Source: Galbibacter kalidii
GTDB taxonomy: Bacteria > Bacteroidota > Bacteroidia > Flavobacteriales > Flavobacteriaceae
Assembly: GCF_026241135.1 (NCBI RefSeq)
Contig: NZ_JAPFGA010000010.1
Location: 100,914-164,913 of the forward strand
Direction: 5' to 3'
DNA: 64,000 bases
Below are positions 8,132 through 15,449 of this stretch, piece after piece; position 1 is the first letter of the stretch, and every line of letters starts with the position of its first letter. Below the pieces are notes generated by a model that was given only the letters and a program-made list of their open reading frames with translations, had not been told where the DNA came from and searched no databases. The position numbers and the translations under genes were made by a program.

Positions 8132-8887
8132 ATGAGGTCATTTTTCTTATTTGGAGCCCTTTTCCTTTTCCTACTTTACGGATGCACAGATGAACCTAAA
8201 ATCAGTTTTATACAGCAAAACCTGGTGGAAAGCTCTTGTGAAGAGTGTCCGCAGGTGACCATTGACGTCCCACAAGCACAGGGTGAAGATACAGCAGTAG
8301 CAAAGATCAATCAGGAAATCCACGATTATATCATCCGGGTCTTTGATTATACTGAAGAAAATGAAATTTCTTCTATTGATGATGCTGTAGAAGCGTTCAA
8401 AAATGGATATCAAACATTAAAAAAGCGTTTTCCCGATGATATTGTCTCATGGCAAGCTGACATCACAGGTGATGTTGTTTATAGGAATAAGCATCTCGTC
8501 TCAATACGAATTGAAAATTATATGTTCACCGGCGGTGCCCATGGCTACAGCTATATTTATTTTTTGAACTTTGACATCAACACCGGAAAAGTGCTTGAAC
8601 AAAGCGACCTTTTTACTGATTTGGGTGCTTTTACCGATCTGGCAGAACAGATTTTCAGAAAACAGGAAGGAATAGAACCTGAAGCCAATATCAATAATTC
8701 CGGATTTATGTTTGAAAACGACCAGTTCCACCTTCCCAACAGCATCGGTTTTAACGAAAAAGGCATCGAACTCATCTACAGTCCATATGAAATAGCTGCC
8801 TATTCAGATGGGTTTACGACAATCGACATCCCGCTTGAACAAGTAAAAGAATTTATAAAACCCGAATGGCTCGACGAAGTGCCATAA
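8132..8887 (+). CDS. DUF3298/DUF4163 (PdaC/RsiV-like) lipoprotein
   Basis: This is a 251-residue lipoprotein with lipobox LYGC (Cys18). Residues ~28-130 contain the DUF4163-type segment (ITGDVVYRNKHLVSIRIENYMFTGGAHG), and ~135-245 form a DUF3298 domain (YLNFDINTGKVLEQSDLF, FHLPNSIGFNEKGIELIYSPYEIAAY). The same module is found in Bacillus PdaC and in the sensing part of RsiV, where it binds or modifies cell-wall-related ligands. Here it is a stand-alone envelope lipoprotein, so a specific function is not claimed. It converges with the DinB gene and their ends overlap by 35 bp. Confidence 0.8.
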   Translation: MRSFFLFGALFLFLLYGCTDEPKISFIQQNLVESSCEECPQVTIDVPQAQGEDTAVAKINQEIHDYIIRVFDYTEENEISSIDDAVEAFKNGYQTLKKRFPDDIVSWQADITGDVVYRNKHLVSIRIENYMFTGGAHGYSYIYFLNFDINTGKVLEQSDLFTDLGAFTDLAEQIFRKQEGIEPEANINNSGFMFENDQFHLPNSIGFNEKGIELIYSPYEIAAYSDGFTTIDIPLEQVKEFIKPEWLDEVP

Positions 8888-9317
8888 CATAGCCCAAGTG
8901 TATGCCTTCGTGATAATTATTAAAAGTAATGGCATCCTCGATTGAGTTTAAGCTTATCCCCACACTAGTCGTGTAACTGTTGTATGTGGTAAATTTTGGG
9001 TAATCAGCTTTGATTCGGGAAACATTAGGCATCAATTCTTCCTTATACTTTTCAAATTCCTCTAAAGAAACCGGTTTTTCAGGATTTGGAGCCGTTCCTT
9101 TTCTGTAGTCTTTAATCGTTTGCTCGTCAACATAACCCTCTTCTCCCGCCAATTTATAGCAAATAAGCTGTTGTGTAATCAACACATGAATAACATTCCA
9201 AGCAATATTATTGTTAAACCCTTCAGGGATCTTATTGATTTCCTCTTCGGTAAGTCCTTCAATCAATTTTAAAAGCGACTGTCTGCTTTTTTCCAAAACT
9301 TCAAATTGATAATCCAT
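8853..9317 (-). CDS. DinB family (DinB_2) four-helix-bundle protein
   Basis: This 154-residue protein fits the DinB/YfiT-like fold: MDYQFEVLEKSRQSLLKLIEGLTEEEINKIPEGFNNNIAWNVIHVLITQQ, with a helix containing the usual metal-ligand positions (NVIHVL, and HEGIHLGYV near residues 136-144). Family members are metal-binding and often thiol-dependent transferases such as bacillithiol S-transferases; the substrate here is unknown. Start chosen at ATG 9317, where homology begins. It stands alone, convergent with the preceding lipoprotein gene. Confidence 0.85.
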   Translation of the reverse strand: MDYQFEVLEKSRQSLLKLIEGLTEEEINKIPEGFNNNIAWNVIHVLITQQLICYKLAGEEGYVDEQTIKDYRKGTAPNPEKPVSLEEFEKYKEELMPNVSRIKADYPKFTTYNSYTTSVGISLNSIEDAITFNNYHEGIHLGYVMALRRAIRVL

Positions 9318-9724
9318 TGTTTTTCTGTTTTTGAATGTCTTTTAATTACCATCAAATCCGATTCACAGGATTGATATTTCAAAGATAATTTGAAAAAATT
9401 ACGTGTGCATTTCTTTATTGTTATAATTCTGATGAAAAGAAATTGTATCTCCGCAATTAGCTTTACATACTAATTCAAATACCCCACCATAGTTCATTTT
9501 GATGTAAAAAGACGGGGTTGTAGTCATAATGGGGCTATATTATGTAGTTCTAATATATCAAACACGCTATATATACGCTATAAATACGACATATACACGG
9601 CATATACACAACATATATACGGTATAAATAAACTATAACTATGTTTTATCCATGGAGTATCCAAAACAAAGAAAAGTAGACAAAAAGGAATGTATAGCTC
9701 TGCGATTATCTTTAAATTTGCCGT
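9318..9724. other. 407-bp gene-free region with helically phased repeats
   Basis: No open frame with coding character is visible. The middle holds seven degenerate 11-bp units (9562-9638), described separately. A TAAATTTG box occurs at 9713-9720, only 4 bp before the ArsC-like start codon. Confidence 0.6.
9562..9638. repeat. Seven-unit 11-bp degenerate tandem repeat
   Basis: Starting at 9562 the sequence splits into seven consecutive 11-mers of the form AYACGSYATAW (for example ACACGCTATAT, ATACGCTATAA, ATACGACATAT, ACACGGCATAT). The last unit is the most divergent. The unit length is close to one DNA helical turn. Confidence 0.7.
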
Positions 9725-10078
9725 ATGAAAAAAATATACCACCTAAGCACTTGCGACACTTGTAAAAGAATTATCAAGGAACTGGATCTCCCGGATGATT
9801 TTGCAAAACAAGACATTAAAACTGAAGCTATTACTGTTGAACAGCTTGAGGCTATGGAACAATTAACTGGTTCTTATGAAGCTTTATTCAGTAAGCGTGC
9901 CCGTTTGTATAAAGAACGAAACCTGAAAGCGCAATCCCTGACCAAAGAAGAATATAAAAACCTAATTCTGGAACATTATACTTTTTTGAAAAGACCGGTT
10001 ATTTTGGTTGACGATGCCATTTTTGTCGGAAACGCTAAAAAAACTGTGGAAGCTGCAAAAAACGTCATTCATGGATAA
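9725..10078 (+). CDS. ArsC/Spx-family thioredoxin-fold protein
   Basis: This 117-residue protein opens MKKIYHLSTCDTCKRIIKELDL, the ArsC-family thioredoxin fold with a CDTC redox motif at residues 10-13. The C-terminal KRPVILVDDAIFVGNAKKTVE matches the RP-containing end of ArsC/Spx/YffB proteins. Whether it reduces arsenate cannot be told; no ars genes are nearby, and YffB-like or Spx-like roles are equally possible. The stop codon overlaps the EamA permease start by 8 bp, indicating translational coupling, a pairing common in Flavobacteriaceae. Confidence 0.85.
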   Translation: MKKIYHLSTCDTCKRIIKELDLPDDFAKQDIKTEAITVEQLEAMEQLTGSYEALFSKRARLYKERNLKAQSLTKEEYKNLILEHYTFLKRPVILVDDAIFVGNAKKTVEAAKNVIHG

Positions 10079-10970
10079 AAGAGCTTTGGCCTTTTTGGCA
10101 GCTTTTGGTGCGAGCCTTATCTACGGAATAAACCATACGGTAGCCAAAGACTTGATGCCCACTTATATTGAGCCTTTCGGATTGATTTTACTGAGGGTTC
10201 TCGGAGCAGCCCTACTCTTTTGGGTTATCAGTATTTGGGGTCCAAAAGAAAAAATAGAGCGTAAAGATTGGGGACGAATGTTGATATGCGCATTTTTTGG
10301 AATGGTAATCAATATGCTAATGTTCTTCAAGGGTTTAAGCCTCTCTACTCCCATAAACAGTGCTGTTATTGTGACGATTTCACCTATTATCGTGTTTGTC
10401 CTTTCGGCTATTCTTATCAAAGAAAAAATCACTTTTGTACGCTCATTCGGGATTTTACTCGGATTTGCAGGAGCTTTGGGACTTGTTCTATTTAGCAACG
10501 GGGAGGCACAAAACAACGCTCCCAATATCGCTTTGGGAAATATTTTGTTTATCGTCAATGCGACATCATACGGCGTCTACCTCGTCTTGGTAAAACCACT
10601 CACTAAAAAATACCATGCCATTACCTTAATGAAATGGTTGTTTTTGACAGGTATAATCATCAACCTGCCGGTGACTATTTCAGAATTTACAGCTGTAGAA
10701 TGGGCTTCCCTACCTTTTGACGCTATTTGGCGGATGGCATTTGTAGTTATTGGAACGACCTTCCTCACCTATCTTTTTAATATTTACGCATTAAAGCAGC
10801 TAAAAGCCTCAACCATTGGCGCTTTTATCTACCTGCAACCACTCATCGGAATTCTTTATGCAATTATTGTGGGGGCAGACCAATTGAATATTCTGAAAAT
10901 TATGGCTGCTATTTTGGTGTTTACCGGAGTTTATCTGGTGACCAAAGTCAAAAAGGCTCCGGTATCTTAA
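10071..10970 (+). CDS. EamA/DMT-family permease
   Basis: This 299-residue inner-membrane protein has ten predicted hydrophobic helices arranged as two EamA repeats (residues ~5-140 and ~150-290), for example LAFLAAFGASLIYGINHTVAKDLMP and the second-repeat IALGNILFIVNATSYGVYLVLVKP. DMT permeases export amino acids, nucleobases or other small metabolites; the substrate is unknown. The start is ATG 10071 (MDKRALAF), which overlaps the ArsC-like gene by 8 bp. The longer open frame from 10008 adds 21 residues that merely shadow the upstream gene. Confidence 0.9.
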   Translation: MDKRALAFLAAFGASLIYGINHTVAKDLMPTYIEPFGLILLRVLGAALLFWVISIWGPKEKIERKDWGRMLICAFFGMVINMLMFFKGLSLSTPINSAVIVTISPIIVFVLSAILIKEKITFVRSFGILLGFAGALGLVLFSNGEAQNNAPNIALGNILFIVNATSYGVYLVLVKPLTKKYHAITLMKWLFLTGIIINLPVTISEFTAVEWASLPFDAIWRMAFVVIGTTFLTYLFNIYALKQLKASTIGAFIYLQPLIGILYAIIVGADQLNILKIMAAILVFTGVYLVTKVKKAPVS

Positions 10971-11011
10971 CTGACGTGAGTTTGATTTATACTATACTGT
11001 GAAAAAATGTA

Positions 11012-11165
11012 AAACCATTAAGAAGTTAAGGGAATTAAGGTATTTTATGTGTTCAAAATTATTGTTTTCTCAAAGGTCACATAGAACATCCATATAATCA
11101 TCCCCGTTTTGTGTTTAAAAATTAAGCATGGATGTTTCATTAAGCAACTTAATTCCCTTAATGGT
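11012..11165. repeat. Imperfect inverted repeat between EamA and thioesterase genes
   Basis: TTAAGGGAATTAAG at 11026-11039 recurs inverted at 11148-11161, flanked on both sides by AACCATTAA/TTAATGGTT. An inner pair AACATCCAT/ATGGATGTT lies closer to the centre. It sits between the two convergent genes and may act as a terminator or be a REP-like relic. Confidence 0.55.
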
Positions 11166-11204
11166 TATTTTAATCTTTTATTTTCAGATATTCAATTTTA
11201 TAGG

Positions 11205-11681
11205 TCAACTCAGGTCTTTTGGTGTTTTGGCATATTTACGGGTGTCTTCCTTAGTAAGCACCCTGAAACCTTCTGCACGTTCTACTTTGTCGAACAGCTG
11301 TAAGACTTCACTGGATAAACCGATCAGTTTTCGGGTTTTCAGGTCGATCCATGCGCCCATAATTTCACAGTGCGCCACATTACGGCCTTTGTAATCATAG
11401 TAATTATGATGGAACTCAAAAAACTTTCCATCTTCACTCATTCCTTTCAATTCCAAACTCACGGTCACCGGTTTTCCTGAAAACACCTCCTTAAAATAGT
11501 AGATATGTTCATAAAAAACTACCGGTCCTATATTCAATTTTGTCAACAAACGTAGATCAAAACCCGCTTCCACCAAAAAAGACATACGCGTGTGGGCAGC
11601 AAATTCTACATAAGCCTTATTTGCCAAATGCCTGTTGGCATCAAGATCATTCCAGCGTATTTCAAATTCTTTTTTATACAT
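11205..11681 (-). CDS. Acyl-CoA thioesterase, hotdog fold (4HBT family)
   Basis: This 158-residue protein begins MYKKEFEIRWNDLDANRHLANKAYVEFA, the WxDxDxxxHxNNxxYxxxxE-type signature of 4-hydroxybenzoyl-CoA thioesterase/YbgC-like hotdog enzymes. The catalytic aspartate lies in NDLDANRH (near residue 13). The later segment VFYEHIYYFKEVFSGKPVTVSLEL is typical of the long hotdog helix and strands. It should hydrolyse a short- or medium-chain acyl-CoA; the substrate is unknown. It is transcribed divergently from the YheT-like hydrolase across a 151-bp region that contains a perfect 28-bp palindrome, suggesting shared control. Confidence 0.85.
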   Translation of the reverse strand: MYKKEFEIRWNDLDANRHLANKAYVEFAAHTRMSFLVEAGFDLRLLTKLNIGPVVFYEHIYYFKEVFSGKPVTVSLELKGMSEDGKFFEFHHNYYDYKGRNVAHCEIMGAWIDLKTRKLIGLSSEVLQLFDKVERAEGFRVLTKEDTRKYAKTPKDLS

Positions 11682-11745
11682 AACTATCCCGTTTTATATT
11701 TTATAAATGATACGCAATCATTTCCTTTTGCTCCTTTTCTTTCAA

Positions 11746-11753
11746 CAAATTTA
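11746..11753 (-). promoter_or_regulatory. Candidate -7 box TAAATTTG for the thioesterase gene
   Basis: Read on the minus strand, this matches TAnnTTTG exactly. It lies 65 bp upstream of the thioesterase start and directly beside the 28-bp palindrome. Confidence 0.4.
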
Positions 11754-11757
11754 CAAA

Positions 11758-11785
11758 ACAATTGTTATGCGCGCATAACAATTGT
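11758..11785. promoter_or_regulatory. Perfect 28-bp palindromic operator candidate
   Basis: The half-site ACAATTGTTATGCG is followed immediately by its exact reverse complement, with no spacer. It lies between -7 boxes for both divergent genes (11746-11753 minus, 11800-11807 plus). Size and symmetry fit a dimeric MarR-type repressor, but no such regulator gene is adjacent. Confidence 0.65.
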
Positions 11786-11799
11786 ATGATTATGATTTC

Positions 11800-11807
11800 T
11801 ATCTTTG
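11800..11807 (+). promoter_or_regulatory. Candidate -7 box TATCTTTG for the YheT-like hydrolase gene
   Basis: It is an exact TAnnTTTG match 25 bp before the ATG at 11833, with a TTG 15 bp upstream inside the palindrome edge. Confidence 0.45.
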
Positions 11808-11832
11808 AACTCATCATTATCTAAAAACGACC

Positions 11833-12828
11833 ATGCCTGTTATAACTTCTACTTATAATCCCCCTCATTTTTTCAGAAATGGACACTTTTCTACCATTTA
11901 TGCTGCTCTCCTTAGACAGGTAAACGGTATTTTACAAGAACGCGAACGGATTTTCACTCCTGATGATGATTTTATCGACCTTGATTGGAGTTATGCCAAA
12001 GCCAAAACCCGTAAACTTGCTATTGTATTACACGGGTTGGAAGGTAACGCCCAAAGACCTTATGCTTTGGGAAGTGCCAAAATATTCAATCAGAGCGGTT
12101 ATGATGCTGTTTGTGTGAATTACCGGAGTTGTAGTGGCGAACCTAACAAACAATACCGAAGCTATCATTCGGGTGAAACGGGTGATTTGGAGTTCATCAC
12201 CCATCATATCATTGAAAAATATCAATACGATACCGTGATTTTAAATGGATTTAGTCTCGGCGGAAATCTTGCGCTTAAATATTTGGGACAGCATCACCCC
12301 ATTCCCAAAGAAATAAAAGCCGCTATCGCTGTTTCTGTTCCGTGTCATCTTTATGGGTCAATGTTGGAAATACACAAAACCAAAAATTACCTCTACGCAA
12401 AACGCTTTAAAAAAAACCTGATAGAAAAGCTTAGACAAAAACAACAATCTTTTCCGAATAAAATTTCAAAAACCGATATCAAAAAAATTGTCACCCTAAA
12501 AGATTTTGACGATTGCTACACTTCCCAAGCCCATGGTTTTAAAGATGCGTTAGACTATTATGAAAAAAGCAGTTCGCTTCCCTTTTTGCAAGCCATTAAT
12601 GTTCCTACTTTGATCATCAACGCCAAAAACGATTCTTTCCTTTCTGATAAATGCTATCCATTTCAGAAAGTAGAAAAAAACCAAAACCTCTATCTGGAAG
12701 TGCCTGAATATGGCGGACATGTAGGTTTTTATGATAAGAACAATGTGTATTACACCGAAAAAAGAGCTATTGAATTCCTAAAAGAACTGGTTCCCCATTC
12801 ATCACCACAAACAAAAAAAGCGTTATAA
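11833..12828 (+). CDS. YheT-family alpha/beta hydrolase
   Basis: This 331-residue protein carries the YheT/EMB8 signature. The N-terminal NPPHFFRNGHFSTIYAALLR is the family hallmark. Next come the oxyanion segment VLHGLEGNAQRPYALG, the nucleophile elbow NGFSLGGNLALKYLG (Ser near residue 140), the acid in INAKNDSFLS, and the histidine in PEYGGHVGFYD. Family members are esterases or lipases acting on lipid-like substrates; the precise substrate is unknown. The divergent thioesterase and shared palindrome suggest a joint role in acyl-ester metabolism, which is inference. Confidence 0.9.
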   Translation: MPVITSTYNPPHFFRNGHFSTIYAALLRQVNGILQERERIFTPDDDFIDLDWSYAKAKTRKLAIVLHGLEGNAQRPYALGSAKIFNQSGYDAVCVNYRSCSGEPNKQYRSYHSGETGDLEFITHHIIEKYQYDTVILNGFSLGGNLALKYLGQHHPIPKEIKAAIAVSVPCHLYGSMLEIHKTKNYLYAKRFKKNLIEKLRQKQQSFPNKISKTDIKKIVTLKDFDDCYTSQAHGFKDALDYYEKSSSLPFLQAINVPTLIINAKNDSFLSDKCYPFQKVEKNQNLYLEVPEYGGHVGFYDKNNVYYTEKRAIEFLKELVPHSSPQTKKAL

Positions 12829-12927
12829 AACTTGTATTTCTATACCTCACACATCGCAATAGCCATAGAAATACTTATATTAGCATCCAATAAATAACTA
12901 TTTGGAAAAATTAAATTTCACAACACT

Positions 12928-13446
12928 ATGAAAATGTTAAGTAAAATAACTGCATGCCTTTTTGCTGTTGCTATTGTAAGCTGTGGTGATGCTAAAAAAG
13001 AAAAGAAAGAAGAGAAATTTCAGTATGAACAAGAAGCATCAAGTTCAAAGAAAGCAGACACTTCTGAAAAATCTGAGAACACCGTAGTAATTACTGCAAA
13101 CGATATGATGAAGTTCGACAAAAAAGAAATTCGCGTAAAAGCCGGACAAAAAGTAGTCATCACATTAAAACACATCGGGAAACTTGATAAAAAAGTAATG
13201 GGTCACAACCTTGTCATCCTTAATAGTGGTGTAGATTTGGTTGCTTTTGCTACCGAAGCAGCTTCGGCTGTCGATAGCGAATATATCCCTGAAGGAACCG
13301 ATGCTGTGCTTGCTCACACAAAAATGTTAGGCGGTGGAGAAAGCGCAACTATCGAATTTGAAGCTCCTGAAGCCGGCACATACGACTTTTTGTGTAGCTT
13401 CCCCGGACATTTTGCTTCTATGCAAGGTAAATTTATTGTAGAATAA
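12928..13446 (+). CDS. Azurin-like blue copper lipoprotein
   Basis: This 172-residue protein has lipobox VSC (Cys19), a ~30-residue Lys/Glu/Ser linker, then a cupredoxin domain. Type I copper ligands are visible: His93 (MGHNLVIL), Cys156 (FLCSFPGH), His161 and Met165 (HFASMQG), the order found in azurins. It would carry electrons at the outer face of a membrane, for example to a cytochrome oxidase or denitrification enzyme. A hairpin (GTATTTCTAT/ATAGAAATAC at 12834-12874) lies upstream, just after the hydrolase gene. The DUF1080 lipoprotein gene follows 18 bp later and may be cotranscribed. Confidence 0.92.
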   Translation: MKMLSKITACLFAVAIVSCGDAKKEKKEEKFQYEQEASSSKKADTSEKSENTVVITANDMMKFDKKEIRVKAGQKVVITLKHIGKLDKKVMGHNLVILNSGVDLVAFATEAASAVDSEYIPEGTDAVLAHTKMLGGGESATIEFEAPEAGTYDFLCSFPGHFASMQGKFIVE

Positions 13447-13464
13447 CCAACACCCAAATTATTT

Positions 13465-14379
13465 ATGAGACATCCGTATCTACTTTCCGCATTCACACTT
13501 TTGTTTATACTTATTGGTTGTAAAGACAGTAAGAAAAAAGAAGAAGAACCAATACAGAAAAACGATACGGCTGTTGTAGTCCAGCCGGAATGGCAACAAC
13601 TTTTCAACGGAAAAGACCTTTCCGGCTGGATTCCAAAAATATCCAAACACGAAGTCGGCGAAAACTATGCCAACACTTTTTCGGTCAAAAACGGAAACAT
13701 CACCGTGAATTATGATGGTTATAACAACGTTTTCGACCGGCAATACGGCCATCTGTTCTATGACAAATCCTTTTCAGCTTACTTTTTGGCAATAGAATAC
13801 CGTTTTGTAGATAAACAAATAGCCGATGGTGAAGGCTGGGCATGGAGAAACAGCGGTGCTATGTTACACGGACAAGCCCCGGAAACCATGCAGAAAGACC
13901 AAGATTTCCCCATCAGTATTGAAGGACAGTTCTTGGGTGGTGATATTGATAGTTCTGATGAACGTCCGACCCTGAACTTATGTACTCCGGGAACGAATGT
14001 TGTCATAAACGGCGAGCTTTTTACTCCGCATTGCACCAATTCCGATTCAAAAACATATCGTGGCGACCAATGGGTCCGCGCTACTTTTTTGGTGTTGAAA
14101 GATTCCATTATTAAGCACATCGCCGAAGGAAAAACCGTTTTGGAATACACCAAACCACAGATTGGCGATGGAGGTGTTAACAAGCACGATCCAAACGTAA
14201 AACAAGACGGAAAACCACTTACCGAAGGCTATATTTCCATCCAAAGCGAAAGTCACCCAATTGAATTTAGAAAAGTAGAAATTGTTGACCTTGACCCCAT
14301 ATACAACGATAAGGAAAAACTAAGTGCTACTATCGATGCTATCCTAGCTGAAGAACAAGCCAAAGCTGAAAGCAACTGA
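13465..14379 (+). CDS. DUF1080 (3-keto-disaccharide hydrolase-like) lipoprotein
   Basis: This 304-residue lipoprotein has lipobox LIGC (near residue 18) and an acidic linker, followed by one DUF1080 domain: WQQLFNGKDLSGWIPKISKHEVGEN at the start, then FSAYFLAIEYRF, NSGAMLHGQAP, and EGYISIQSESHPIEFRKVEI at the end. The fold is a concanavalin-like jelly roll. Members cleave 3-keto-glycosides or act as carbohydrate-binding proteins. It is envelope located and its substrate is unknown. It follows the azurin gene by 18 bp. The 162 bp after it hold no gene. Confidence 0.88.
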   Translation: MRHPYLLSAFTLLFILIGCKDSKKKEEEPIQKNDTAVVVQPEWQQLFNGKDLSGWIPKISKHEVGENYANTFSVKNGNITVNYDGYNNVFDRQYGHLFYDKSFSAYFLAIEYRFVDKQIADGEGWAWRNSGAMLHGQAPETMQKDQDFPISIEGQFLGGDIDSSDERPTLNLCTPGTNVVINGELFTPHCTNSDSKTYRGDQWVRATFLVLKDSIIKHIAEGKTVLEYTKPQIGDGGVNKHDPNVKQDGKPLTEGYISIQSESHPIEFRKVEIVDLDPIYNDKEKLSATIDAILAEEQAKAESN

Positions 14380-14541
14380 TAAGAAATCATATCGTCTGCT
14401 CTTCGACGTCTCCTGACTTTGAATTGAAAGGGTTCTTTCGATAAAAGTAACTGTTCAAGAGTTTTACAGTTTTACGCTAGCGAAATCCAGGCTTTGTGCT
14501 TAGTAATGCTCCGAAGTGAGGACAGTTCGGAGAGCTGGTTT

Positions 14542-14886
14542 TTAACGAAGGTTTTTTACTTTCATCTTGATTTGATTAAAGATTAGAAGAAATAATGTAA
14601 AGACTAAAAATGAATGATTTTTTAAATTTTCTATTGATTCTATTAAATTAACAATTAATATAACAAGCACTAAAATACTTAGGGCCATGTATATTTTCTT
14701 AATTAAATTTCTATTATTTAATAAACTTAAGGACGAGATGAGTAAACCGAAAATCAATAAATAATAGAAACTAATATTCATCCATAATGAGCCTAAATTA
14801 GTAGTAAAATATGCATAATTATGATATATCAATGATGTAATTAAATATGCTAACACTATTGGTATTAGAAAGATTATTATTTTCAC
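14542..14886 (-). CDS. Small multi-span membrane protein, candidate immunity/partner protein
   Basis: This 114-residue protein starts with GTG and has four hydrophobic segments (IIIFLIPIVLAYLITSLIY, ISFYYLLIFGLLISSLSLL, IYMALSILVLVILIVNLI, SFLVFTLFLLIF). I recognise no family. The start codon overlaps the stop of the 183-residue upstream gene as GTGA, so the two are translationally coupled. Base composition is strikingly AT-rich compared with neighbours, which suggests recent transfer. By position, third behind a large secreted lipoprotein with a variable-looking C-terminus, it could be a membrane immunity protein. That function is inference. Confidence 0.6.
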   Translation of the reverse strand: MKIIIFLIPIVLAYLITSLIYHNYAYFTTNLGSLWMNISFYYLLIFGLLISSLSLLNNRNLIKKIYMALSILVLVILIVNLIESIENLKNHSFLVFTLFLLIFNQIKMKVKNLR

Positions 14887-15434
14887 AGCATTAAGTGTTT
14901 TGAATTAAAAAAAGCTTTTTGGACATTAAACTTTCCAAATGGTATTGTTTCGAATGATAAATTAGGAATATTAAAAAATAAATAATCCTCATTCATTATT
15001 TTTCTACCAAACTGAAGTTTAATGTTATTGATCAATCTCTTAATGTCTTTATCTGTAACTCTATTAATATTTTGGTAATCAAGAATCAATCTAGTTGAGC
15101 TGTCATGGATTGTTTCTATAAAATAAAAGTATGGGATTAGAAAACTACAATAACAACTAAAAACTAACGAAAATTTTCTTTCACTTTTTAAAATTATTTG
15201 TAAAGCCATACTAGATTGATTTATTGTGAAATTTGTTTTGTCAATTGCATTTAAATGACTTTGATTATTAAATTTATTAATTAGAGTTACCCATTCTCCA
15301 TATTCCTTTTTTGATGTTAGCCCTACTTGTTCTTTCAGATTCTTTATTTCTTTTCTTTTCATATAGGTATCATCTAGTCCATTAACACCTTTAGGATAGT
15401 ATTTATAAGCTTCATTCCGTAAATAACTCTTCAT
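14883..15434 (-). CDS. Unrecognised cytosolic protein downstream of toxin-like lipoprotein
   Basis: This 183-residue protein has no signal peptide and no family I recognise. The first ~60 residues are Lys-rich and probably helical; the middle has LVFSCYCSFLIPYFYFIETI, a strand-like hydrophobic stretch; the end is mixed. The coding DNA is very AT-rich and uses A/T-ending codons more than genes on either side. It starts 15 bp after the 619-residue lipoprotein and overlaps the next gene by 4 bp, so the three form one operon. Cytosolic immunity protein is one guess, supported only by context. Confidence 0.6.
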   Translation of the reverse strand: MKSYLRNEAYKYYPKGVNGLDDTYMKRKEIKNLKEQVGLTSKKEYGEWVTLINKFNNQSHLNAIDKTNFTINQSSMALQIILKSERKFSLVFSCYCSFLIPYFYFIETIHDSSTRLILDYQNINRVTDKDIKRLINNIKLQFGRKIMNEDYLFFNIPNLSFETIPFGKFNVQKAFFNSKHLML

Positions 15435-15449
15435 TCTAAATATTTTATA

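Noticed and set aside
9713..9720. TAAATTTG as the promoter of the ArsC-like gene
   Set aside because: It lies only 4 bp before the ATG and has no -33 TTTG at 17-21 bp; a leaderless transcript cannot be excluded but is not supported.
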